Below, in pieces: positions 22,030 through 28,178 of a stretch of 31,680 bases of DNA. Position numbers and translations under genes: made by a program. The notes beneath the pieces were generated by a model that was not told the DNA's origin, did not search any database, and saw nothing but the letters and a program-made list of their open reading frames with translations. The number at the start of each line of letters is the position of its first letter. The first letter of the stretch is position 1. The stretch lies in the NCBI GenBank assembly GCA_937875545.1, contig CALLYE010000168.1:1-31680 (forward strand). Reading direction: 5' to 3'. Source of the stretch: DTU078 sp002397345 (lineage in GTDB: Bacteria > Bacillota > Clostridia > Oscillospirales > CAG-272).

Positions 22030-24563
22030 AAACAGTAATCATTGGAGGCGTCGCGGGCGGAGCGACCTGCGCTGCACGGTTGCGCAGACTGGATGAGAGC
22101 GCGGAGATCGTCGTTTTCGAACGCGGCGAATATATTTCATACGCCAACTGCGGACTGCCGTATCACGTCAGCGGCGTGATACGCGAACGTTCATCGCTGC
22201 TGCTTGGCACACCCGCGTCGATGCGCACAAAATATAATGTCGATGTCAGGGTTAAAAACGAGGTTGTCGCCATAAACCGCGACCGTAAAACCGTCACCGT
22301 GAAGCGAACCGATACCGGCGAAACTTACGATGAAAAATACGATAAACTGGTGATCTCCACCGGTTCGTCACCCATGCGTCCGCCTATCCCGGGTATTAAC
22401 TCGCACCGGGTTATGACGCTGTGGACTGTGCCCGATGTAGACAAAATCAAAAAATTTATCTCCGATACGGGAGCAAAACGCGCCGTCGTGGTCGGCGGCG
22501 GATTTATCGGGCTGGAAAGCGCCGAAAACCTGCGTGACGCCGGACTGGAGGTCACTGTCGTCGAGCTTGCGGAACAGGTCATGCCGCCGTTTGATTACGA
22601 GATGGCGCAGCTCATCCGCGAGCATCTGCTGGAGAACGGCGTTACCCTCCGTCTGGGTGAAGGTGTAACCGAATTTAACGATACGGATAACGGGTTAGCC
22701 GTTAAATTAAGCACCGGTGATGTTTTAAATGCCGAGTTTGCGATCCTCGCGGTCGGCGTGCGTCCCAACGGTGAGCTTGCCAAATCCTCCAGGCTGAACG
22801 TGAACAAACGCGGCGGTATTGTCACCGACACGCACATGCGCACCAATGACCCCGACATCTACGCGGTCGGAGATGTGGCGGAAATCACCGACTTCATCTT
22901 TAGCGATCGCACGATGATACCGCTTGCCGGACCCGCAAACAAGCAGGGGCGTATCGCCGCTGATAACATAGCGGGATTGGACAGTGTTTATCGCGGTGCG
23001 CAGGGCTCGTCTGTGGTAAAAATATTTGACCTTACAGCCGCGTCGACAGGCGCGTCGGAAAAAACGCTTATCAAACGCGGAATGGCAAAGGGCAAGGATT
23101 ACGAGACTGTCACCATAACGCAGAATTCACACGCCGGATATTATCCCGGCGCGACGCCGCTGACGCTGAAGCTCATCTTCTCCGCCGACGGTTCGAAGAT
23201 TTTCGGCGCGCAGATCGTCGGACGCGATGGTGTTGATAAACGCGTTGACACTATCGCGACAGTGATTCGTCTGAACGGCTCTGTATACGATTTACAGGAA
23301 CTGGAGCTTGCTTACGCGCCGCCTTATTCATCAGCGAAGGACCCCGTCAACATGGCTGGTTACGTCGCGGGCAACCTGCTGCGCGGCGACTTGAAGTTTA
23401 CCGAGTGGGACGTGGTTGAAAAGAATACCGGCGCGCAGCTCCTTGACGTGCGTGAGGCGGCGGAGATTGCGGCGTTCGCTATACCCGGCACAATTCACAT
23501 CCCGTTGGGCAAACTGCGCGAGCGGCTTGACGAGCTGGATAAATCGCGCCCGGTCGTCGTATTCTGCGCTATCGGCGTGCGCGCCTATAACGCCGCGCGC
23601 ATTCTGATGCAAAACGGTTTCACCGACGTCGCCGTTTACCCCGGTGGCAGCCGGTTCTACCGCTCGACGCACTGCGGCACGCCGAATGATTCTAAACCGC
23701 CCGACGGGCGCGGCAATCCCGAACGCGGCGCGGCACCGGCGAATCCTCCGCAGAACAATAACGCCAAACCCGCCATTTCAATCAAGCTTGACTGCAGCGG
23801 GATGCAATGCCCCGGGCCGATTATGAAGGTATTTGAATCGATTAAAGCTATGCGCGAGGGCGAACTGCTCGAGGTTTCGGCGTCCGATCCGGGCTTTATG
23901 CGTGACATTGAAGCATGGTGCCGCAGAACGGGCAATACGCTCATCTCGCGCGAGGCGCGCGGCGCGGAATATGTCGCTATGCTGCGCAAGGGCGAGCCGG
24001 ATGAAGATAATATATCCGATGGCGGGGTTCCGACTTCAACGAAGCCGGAGCACAGCGTTAAAACAGCGCCCGCAAGTCCATCCGCATTACAGCCCGACGG
24101 TAAAACCATCATCGTGTTCTCGGGCGACCTCGACCGTGTGCTTGCCGGATTTATCATCGCCAATGGCGCGGCGGCGATGGGTCGGCCTGTGACGATGTTC
24201 TTCACCTTTTGGGGACTGACCGCGCTGCGCAAGCCCGAAAAGGTAAAAGTGAAGAAGGGCTTCATGGAGAAGATGTTCGGCGCGATGCTGCCGCGCGGCA
24301 CAGGCAAGCTCGGGTTGTCGCGCATGAACATGGGCGGTATGGGCACCGCGATGATGAAAAAAATCATGCACGATAAAAACGTCGATTCGCTTGAGGATTT
24401 GATTAAAAAGGCGCTTGCCAACGGTGTAAAGCTTATTGCCTGCACAATGAGCATGGACATCATGGGCATCAAACCCGAGGAGCTGATCGACGGCGTGGAG
24501 TTTGCGGGCGTAGGCTCGTATCTCGGCGACGCTGAGGAATCCAACGTAAATTTATTTATATAA
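22026..24563 (+). CDS. CoA-disulfide reductase / rhodanese / TusA / DsrE2 fusion protein
   Basis: 845 residues. Four modules in order can be read. (1) FAD- and NAD(P)H-dependent CoA-disulfide reductase (about 1-440): VIIGGVAGGATCAARLRR dinucleotide site, active SYANCGLPY with Cys42, second site VVVGGGFIGLESAENL, and DIYAVGDVAE. (2) Rhodanese (about 455-545) with LLDVREAAEI and active loop VVFCAIGVRAYNAARIL, Cys514. (3) TusA/SirA (about 585-660): DCSGMQCPGPIMK with Cys595. (4) DsrE2-like (about 690-845): IIVFSGDLDRVLAGFIIANGAAAMG and IACTMSMDIMGI with Cys806. All four modules keep their Cys. Each is a known persulfide or CoA-thiol handling unit, so the chain can pass sulfur or reduce CoA persulfide. 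Short Pro/Asn-rich linkers (near 553-582 and 667-688) separate modules. Confidence 0.95.
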   Translation: MKTVIIGGVAGGATCAARLRRLDESAEIVVFERGEYISYANCGLPYHVSGVIRERSSLLLGTPASMRTKYNVDVRVKNEVVAINRDRKTVTVKRTDTGETYDEKYDKLVISTGSSPMRPPIPGINSHRVMTLWTVPDVDKIKKFISDTGAKRAVVVGGGFIGLESAENLRDAGLEVTVVELAEQVMPPFDYEMAQLIREHLLENGVTLRLGEGVTEFNDTDNGLAVKLSTGDVLNAEFAILAVGVRPNGELAKSSRLNVNKRGGIVTDTHMRTNDPDIYAVGDVAEITDFIFSDRTMIPLAGPANKQGRIAADNIAGLDSVYRGAQGSSVVKIFDLTAASTGASEKTLIKRGMAKGKDYETVTITQNSHAGYYPGATPLTLKLIFSADGSKIFGAQIVGRDGVDKRVDTIATVIRLNGSVYDLQELELAYAPPYSSAKDPVNMAGYVAGNLLRGDLKFTEWDVVEKNTGAQLLDVREAAEIAAFAIPGTIHIPLGKLRERLDELDKSRPVVVFCAIGVRAYNAARILMQNGFTDVAVYPGGSRFYRSTHCGTPNDSKPPDGRGNPERGAAPANPPQNNNAKPAISIKLDCSGMQCPGPIMKVFESIKAMREGELLEVSASDPGFMRDIEAWCRRTGNTLISREARGAEYVAMLRKGEPDEDNISDGGVPTSTKPEHSVKTAPASPSALQPDGKTIIVFSGDLDRVLAGFIIANGAAAMGRPVTMFFTFWGLTALRKPEKVKVKKGFMEKMFGAMLPRGTGKLGLSRMNMGGMGTAMMKKIMHDKNVDSLEDLIKKALANGVKLIACTMSMDIMGIKPEELIDGVEFAGVGSYLGDAEESNVNLFI

Positions 24564-24622
24564 CAGGCGTCAACCGGTCAACATATATTTATAATATAAC
24601 TAACAGGAGATTTTAATACTAT

Positions 24623-24820
24623 ATGAACGTGCGTTTAAATGAAGATAAAGAAGTCGTCAAAACCATCCTTGAGGGACTGAAGCAAAAGGGCGGTTATTGC
24701 CCCTGCAAAATAGGTAAGGACGATGAAATCAAATGCAAATGCAAAGAATTCCGCGACCAGATCGCCGACCCCGAATATGAGGGGTATTGCCATTGCATGT
24801 TGTTTTATAAAGAGAAATAA
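24623..24820 (+). CDS. Ferredoxin-thioredoxin reductase catalytic-subunit-like protein
   Basis: 65 residues with three CxC pairs: C26/C28 (YCPCK), C38/C40 (KCKCKEF) and C56/C58 (YCHCML). This is the FTR beta (catalytic, 4Fe-4S plus redox disulfide) pattern, with the diagnostic CPC and CHC ends. The middle pair spacing differs from plant enzymes, but KCxCKEFR and GYCHCMLFYK match the short bacterial form. It probably receives electrons from ferredoxin and reduces a disulfide or persulfide. ATG 24623 has AGGAGA about 12 nt upstream. It follows the sulfur fusion protein by 59 bp and precedes a terminator, so it is likely the third gene of that operon; the partner is inferred, not shown. Confidence 0.88.
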   Translation: MNVRLNEDKEVVKTILEGLKQKGGYCPCKIGKDDEIKCKCKEFRDQIADPEYEGYCHCMLFYKEK

Positions 24821-24828
24821 GCTTCCAT

Positions 24829-24862
24829 AAAATGTAGGGGCGTGTTTGCCCCTGCATTTTTT
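24829..24862 (+). terminator. Terminator after the FTR-like gene
   Basis: AAAATGTAGGGGC (24829-24841) pairs with GCCCCTGCATTTT (24848-24860) with one G-T wobble, followed by TT. The GTAGGGG...CCCCTGC core resembles the double-hairpin element at 27320-27383. Confidence 0.85.
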
Positions 24863-24894
24863 GTATTTATACTTAAATTCGGTTATAACTCGAT

Positions 24895-24943
24895 AAAAAT
24901 CCGCGCCAAAAGCTTGAATATACGGGTTTTGACGCGGATTTTT
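24895..24943. terminator. A/T-flanked hairpin at the end of the EamA stub
   Basis: AAAAATCCGCGCCAAAA (24895-24911) pairs with TTTTGACGCGGATTTTT (24927-24943). The single C-A mismatch on the plus strand becomes a G-U wobble on the minus strand, where the stem is also followed by a short T-run, so it is better for minus-strand transcripts. Confidence 0.7.
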
Positions 24944-24949
24944 TTCATT

Positions 24950-25069
24950 AGCTATCACCGTCCGCACGGCAGTAGCAATGTGCGAGTCGGTCTTTTTTAT
25001 CCCGCATTTTGCCAGTATAGACGTTATCCCGGCAAAAAACGCCGACCCGAGAGCGTATACAAGCCACAT
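24950..25069 (-). pseudogene. 5' stub of an EamA-type (DMT) transporter gene
   Basis: From ATG 25069 on the minus strand the reading gives MWLVYALGSAFFAGITSILA then KCGIKKTDSHIATAVRTVIA, which is the start of EamA/DMT-type membrane transporters (first helix plus the conserved AKxGIK(x)D(S)xxATAxRT). After 40 codons similarity stops exactly at the hairpin of 24895-24943; the rest of the gene is not in the window. Further reading runs antisense through the FTR-like gene and is not credible. The 5' end is intact: AAGGTGA lies 9-15 nt upstream and a consensus promoter at 25146-25118. It therefore looks like a gene deleted from the hairpin on, rather than randomly decayed. EamA recognition rests on the motif only. 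Confidence 0.6.
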
Positions 25070-25117
25070 CGTATGTTTCACCTTGAATATGGTATTATAA
25101 AACATCGCATATTTTAC

Positions 25118-25146
25118 AGTATATCACACCCCTTTTTACCTGTCAA
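25118..25146 (-). promoter_or_regulatory. Consensus sigma-A promoter in front of the EamA stub
   Basis: On the minus strand TTGACA (25146-25141), a 17-nt spacer and TATACT (25123-25118). It would drive a transcript of about 170 nt to the hairpin at 24895-24943. Confidence 0.8.
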
Positions 25147-25217
25147 GCAGAGTTTTCCATGCCCGTTATACTTTGTAATTGTTACGATATGATGTTATAT
25201 TGTTTACATTTTAGTGT

Positions 25218-25245
25218 TTGCTATTTAGTTTTTTGTCTATATAAT
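25218..25245 (+). promoter_or_regulatory. Possible promoter for the LamG protein
   Basis: TTGCTA (25218-25223), a 16-nt spacer and TATAAT (25240-25245), about 88 bp before the start codon. The -35 is a partial match. Confidence 0.4.
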
Positions 25246-25332
25246 AAAAATATATCTTGTCTGGTAATTAGTGGTACACAGAGCTTTCGAATAACCCTGC
25301 ATTCTGAATTTAAATAAAACCGGAGGATCACA

Positions 25333-26532
25333 ATGAAAAATCTATTTAAACCTATCCAAAAGGTACTGTCGCTTCTCCTGTGCGTTATGCTTGTCTTATC
25401 TGCGTTAATGCTTCCGGCGTTGGCCGAGGATAAAACTTCCACTGTCGCGCACTGGAAGTTTCAAGATGTTGCGGGCTATTACAGCGGCGACTTGAACGGC
25501 GATAACTTCATGTTCCGTGACTTGACAGGTCACGGCAACGATTTGCTTGTTGCAAAAACCGGTTCTTATGCCACCGCCAAGGAACCGTTTTTCAAGTGGA
25601 ACAACGGTTCCACACTTGCGGCTTCTTCTAAATCCGCATTGTTCTTCAACAACTCGTATGACCTTGCCAAAGGCGCAAAAGCGCCGACCGATCCCTATAC
25701 CGGCGACGGCAGCTTTCTCCCCACGGCTAAATTCTTCAACACAATCGCCAAAGCACCCATGAATAATATGACCTTCAATAACGGCTATACCATTGAAGCA
25801 ATTTTCATGGTCGATTCAACGTTCAATTACAACGTTAACCGTTATAGCGGCATATTCGGGCGTCAGGGCATACAATCGGATAAACTCGGTTTCGGCCCTA
25901 ACGAGCCGTCTTTTCAATTAGCAATTGCTGAATGCGACCAAGATGACAACGGATTTTTCACCGATAACCTCAGCTTGCAGTTTGTAACCTCGTCCGCTGA
26001 CGGGAGTGTCACAAAAAATCAAGAAATGGGCATGTCACAAGGCGTTTTCTTAGCTCCGGGCGACTGGATACATATGGCTTTGGTAAATGACGGAAAGAAT
26101 ATCACCGTATATGTAAACGGCGAAATTGCTTACGAAGGCGAAGATGATTGCGAAGGTATTGCCGATTTCGGCTATGGCTGGAGCGTCGGCGCAGGCAGAA
26201 AGTACAACGATAAAGATGGTTCGGCAGTCGCAAATATACCCGAAGGCGCTGTCAGGCGCCCATTCTGCGGCACGATAAGCGAAATCCGCGTTTCAGAAAA
26301 ACCTTTAAGCCTTGAGGAAACCTTGTTTAAAGGATCGGTTGACTATACTTCCGCTACAAAGGAAGTGCCCGCCGAAAACACCCCTCCTGCTGCCGAAACT
26401 TCCGCGCCCGCAACTTCCAATGCACCGGAAAAACCGACAACCGCCGCCGAGACTTCCGACGCCGGTTTCATATTTTGCGCATTCGCGGCGATAATGGCGT
26501 GCGGCGGATTTGCGATTTATAAGAGAAAATAA
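25333..26532 (+). CDS. Secreted LamG / concanavalin-A-like surface protein with C-terminal anchor
   Basis: 399 residues. A signal peptide (MKNLFKPIQKVLSLLLCVML through LPALA, cleaved near 31-32) leads into a LamG-like beta-sandwich (about 36-345). In it, VAHWKFQDVAG, FRDLTGHGNDL, FNNGYTIEAIFMV, GDWIHMALVNDGKNITVYVNGE and GTISEIRVSEKPLS are typical of Laminin_G_3-type domains. A Pro/Thr/Ala/Glu-rich linker follows (about 347-374), then SDAG plus a hydrophobic helix FIFCAFAAIMACGGFAIY and the basic end KRK. That tail has the form of a wall- or membrane-sorting signal but has no LPXTG. The protein probably binds a glycan outside the cell; ligand unknown. ATG 25333 has GGAGG 7 nt upstream. Confidence 0.87.
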   Translation: MKNLFKPIQKVLSLLLCVMLVLSALMLPALAEDKTSTVAHWKFQDVAGYYSGDLNGDNFMFRDLTGHGNDLLVAKTGSYATAKEPFFKWNNGSTLAASSKSALFFNNSYDLAKGAKAPTDPYTGDGSFLPTAKFFNTIAKAPMNNMTFNNGYTIEAIFMVDSTFNYNVNRYSGIFGRQGIQSDKLGFGPNEPSFQLAIAECDQDDNGFFTDNLSLQFVTSSADGSVTKNQEMGMSQGVFLAPGDWIHMALVNDGKNITVYVNGEIAYEGEDDCEGIADFGYGWSVGAGRKYNDKDGSAVANIPEGAVRRPFCGTISEIRVSEKPLSLEETLFKGSVDYTSATKEVPAENTPPAAETSAPATSNAPEKPTTAAETSDAGFIFCAFAAIMACGGFAIYKRK

Positions 26533-26642
26533 GCTACACGATTTTATTCGCGCTTTAGCCGGCGACCGTCTTTCGCCTTTGGAATATATTTGTCGGAATT
26601 TATTTTTCCAACCTTGGGCATACTGCCTATGAGGTGATATAT

Positions 26643-26798
26643 GTGTCATACATCAGTCCAAAGATTCAACATCAATTTGAATCGCTCTCCATCGACTTAA
26701 AAAACGAAATACTATCCCGCGATGTCCACCTGGAGAATCTAAAAGATCTCATTGCCATATTGGAACGTATCGTGTCAGAATCTAAAACTTCGCCTTAA
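26643..26798 (+). CDS. Small protein of 51 residues, unknown, GTG start
   Basis: GTG at 26643 gives an open frame of 51 codons, MSYISPKIQHQFESLSIDLK then NEILSRDVHLENLKDLIAIL and ERIVSESKTSP. A strong GAGGTGAT ribosome binding site lies 5-12 nt upstream. It is strongly charged and likely all helix (two amphipathic helices). No cysteines, no signal peptide, no membrane segment. A good RBS and a terminator 26 bp after the stop support a real gene. I do not recognise a function. The 110-bp gap after the LamG gene holds nothing else that I can support. Confidence 0.72.
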   Translation: MSYISPKIQHQFESLSIDLKNEILSRDVHLENLKDLIAILERIVSESKTSP

Positions 26799-26824
26799 TC
26801 ATGGCGGAGTGGCTCGGACATAAC

Positions 26825-26852
26825 AAAAAAGCCTGAATAATCAGGCTTTTTT
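26825..26852. terminator. Bidirectional terminator between the small gene and tRNA-Tyr
   Basis: AAAAAAGCCTGA-ATAA-TCAGGCTTTTTT is a perfect 12-bp stem with A and T runs on both sides, so it can end the plus-strand small gene and the minus-strand tRNA transcript. Confidence 0.9.
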
Positions 26853-26859
26853 GTGTATT

Positions 26860-26944
26860 TGGTGGGAGCGGGTGGATTCGGACCACCGAAGTCAGAGACA
26901 ACAGATTTACAGTCTGCCCCCTTTGGCCGCTCGGGAACGCTCCC
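26860..26944 (-). tRNA. tRNA-Tyr (anticodon GTA)
   Basis: On the minus strand this is an 85-nt class II tRNA with acceptor GGGAGCG pairing CGCTCCC, a D arm TTCCCGAGCGGCCAAAGGGG, anticodon stem-loop CAGACTGTAAATCTG with GTA, a long variable arm, a T arm GGTGGTCCGAATCCACC, discriminator A and an encoded CCA (26862-26860). Confidence 0.96.
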
Positions 26945-27038
26945 ATATTTTGTCCGCGTCAACGGTTCGCGGTTCCTATAAAAGTTCCTGCTGCGCACGA
27001 TTGCGGTTACGCTGCATTGACGTTATCATAATGATAAC

Positions 27039-27113
27039 TGGAGCTGGTGAACGGAGTCGAACCATCAACCTGCTGATTACAAATCAGCTGCTCTGCCATT
27101 GAGCCACACCAGC
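27039..27113 (-). tRNA. tRNA-Thr (anticodon TGT)
   Basis: 75 nt on the minus strand: acceptor GCTGGTG pairing CACCAGC, D arm GGCTCAATGGCAGAGC, anticodon stem-loop GCTGATTTGTAATCAGC with TGT, T arm GATGGTTCGACTCCGTT region, discriminator T and encoded CCA (27041-27039). It lies upstream of tRNA-Tyr in the same transcript. Confidence 0.96.
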
Positions 27114-27145
27114 ATATATCTGCGTTTCAGCCTGCAACGTACGAT

Positions 27146-27174
27146 ATTATACCATATAAAATCCTGTTTGTCAA
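27146..27174 (-). promoter_or_regulatory. Consensus promoter of the tRNA pair
   Basis: On the minus strand TTGACA (27174-27169), a 17-nt spacer and TATAAT (27151-27146), about 33 bp before tRNA-Thr: a perfect consensus, as expected for stable RNA. Confidence 0.9.
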
Positions 27175-27225
27175 CATGATTTTTTGATTATTATACTTCT
27201 TTCGCATTTTTATGATGGGATACAT

Positions 27226-27255
27226 ATTATACCATAAATAACACATCTGATTCAA
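27226..27255 (-). promoter_or_regulatory. Possible second tRNA promoter
   Basis: TTGAAT (27255-27250), an 18-nt spacer and TATAAT (27231-27226) on the minus strand. Its TTATGGTATAAT repeats the ATATGGTATAAT of the main promoter. Confidence 0.4.
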
Positions 27256-27319
27256 AATATAATTGCATTGTCAATGCGCAATATTACATTGTTAATACAC
27301 ACAATAAACGGTCACTAAT

Positions 27320-27383
27320 GTAGGGCTGGGGCTTGCCCCAACCGGTTTGCGTTAATTACGGCGAGGGCAGTCACCTGCCCTAC
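27320..27383. repeat. Double-hairpin intergenic element bounded by GTAGGGC/GCCCTAC
   Basis: GTAGGGC (27320-27326) and GCCCTAC (27377-27383) are inverted ends. Inside are TGGGGC-TT-GCCCCA (27327-27340) and GGGCAG-TCAC-CTGCCC (27365-27380). It looks like a REP-type or small MITE-like unit. Together with the promoters above, this fills most of 27114-27401. Confidence 0.65.
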
Positions 27384-27401
27384 GGTTTAAAGGACTACAA
27401 A

Positions 27402-27439
27402 TTAAAAAACGGCGCGCCGACAGGCATGCCGTTTTTTAA
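27402..27439 (-). terminator. Terminator after the corrinoid protein gene
   Basis: TTAAAAAACGGCGCGCC / GGCATGCCGTTTTTTAA with a 4-base loop (GACA on plus) and a 2-bp internal mismatch; a T-run lies downstream on the minus strand. It ends 10 bp from the stop codon. Confidence 0.85.
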
Positions 27440-27448
27440 TTTTATTTT

Positions 27449-28093
27449 TTACGCGTTTGCCTGTTTGCAGAACTCGAGCGCCACATCAGACGCGGAAGCG
27501 GCGTCAGAGGTATACGCGTCTGCGCCTATCGACTTGCAGAAGGCGTCGGTTATCGGCGCGCCGCCGACCATAATCTTCACTTTGTCGCGGATACCCTCGG
27601 CGACGCAGAGATCAACAACGTCCTTCATAATGCCCATGGTGGTGGTCAGCAGCGCCGAGCAGCATATAACCTGGCAATTCTGCTCCTTCGCGGCTTTCAC
27701 AAACGCCTCTGGAGAAACGTCGACGCCCAGATCGACGACCTCGATGCCTTTGCCCTCCATCATCATTTTAACCAAATTTTTACCGATATCGTGCAGGTCG
27801 CCCTTCACTGTACCGATGCAGATTCTGCCCGCGGGCTTGACATCGGCGGAGACAAGATAAGGCTTAAGTATGTCGGTGCCGGCTTTCATAGCGCGTGCCG
27901 CTATCAAAACTTCGGGTACATAAACCTCGTTATTCTTAAACTTTTCGCCGATAACGCTCATTCCGGCGAGCAGTCCCTCTTCCAGTATTTTCTTTGGATC
28001 GATGCCCTGCTCCAGCGCTTTGGGAATCAACTCTTTAATATCTTTTGCCTTGCCGAGCATTAATTTTTCGGAAATTTCATTTAATATTGACAT
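27449..28093 (-). CDS. Methyltransferase cognate corrinoid (B12-binding) protein
   Basis: 214 residues. Such proteins carry the methyl group on a corrinoid between a substrate methyltransferase and a second methyltransferase (MtmC/MtbC/MttC type). The N-terminal helical B12-binding cap (about 1-88) is followed by a Rossmann-like B12 domain. The cobalt-ligand motif DxHxxG is present as TVKGDLHDIGKNLV (His near residue 101), with VVDLGVDVSPEAFV, ICCSALLTTTMGIMKDVV and KIMVGGAPITDAF completing the signature. ATG 28093 has AGGAGAG 8-14 nt upstream. No methyltransferase gene lies beside it. The next gene upstream on the same strand is a PocR-AraC regulator, 85 bp away; a small CGGCGT/ACGCCG hairpin (28128-28143) sits between. 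Confidence 0.94.
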   Translation of the reverse strand: MSILNEISEKLMLGKAKDIKELIPKALEQGIDPKKILEEGLLAGMSVIGEKFKNNEVYVPEVLIAARAMKAGTDILKPYLVSADVKPAGRICIGTVKGDLHDIGKNLVKMMMEGKGIEVVDLGVDVSPEAFVKAAKEQNCQVICCSALLTTTMGIMKDVVDLCVAEGIRDKVKIMVGGAPITDAFCKSIGADAYTSDAASASDVALEFCKQANA

Positions 28094-28178
28094 TATATTG
28101 CTCTCCTGTCTTTAATTTATATAGCTTCGGCGTAATCACGCCGTTTACTATCGGGTATGATAAGAAAAAGCGATTTTT

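Noticed and set aside
24635..25105. Minus-strand reading frame of 156 codons across the FTR-like gene
   Set aside because: Only its first part (from ATG 25069, 40 codons) resembles a protein. The rest runs through a hairpin and antisense to a well-supported gene, so I kept only the stub.
26533..26642. Possible 3' remnant of another gene between LamG and the small protein
   Set aside because: A short open frame ending near 26635 gives no recognisable motif; too short to support.
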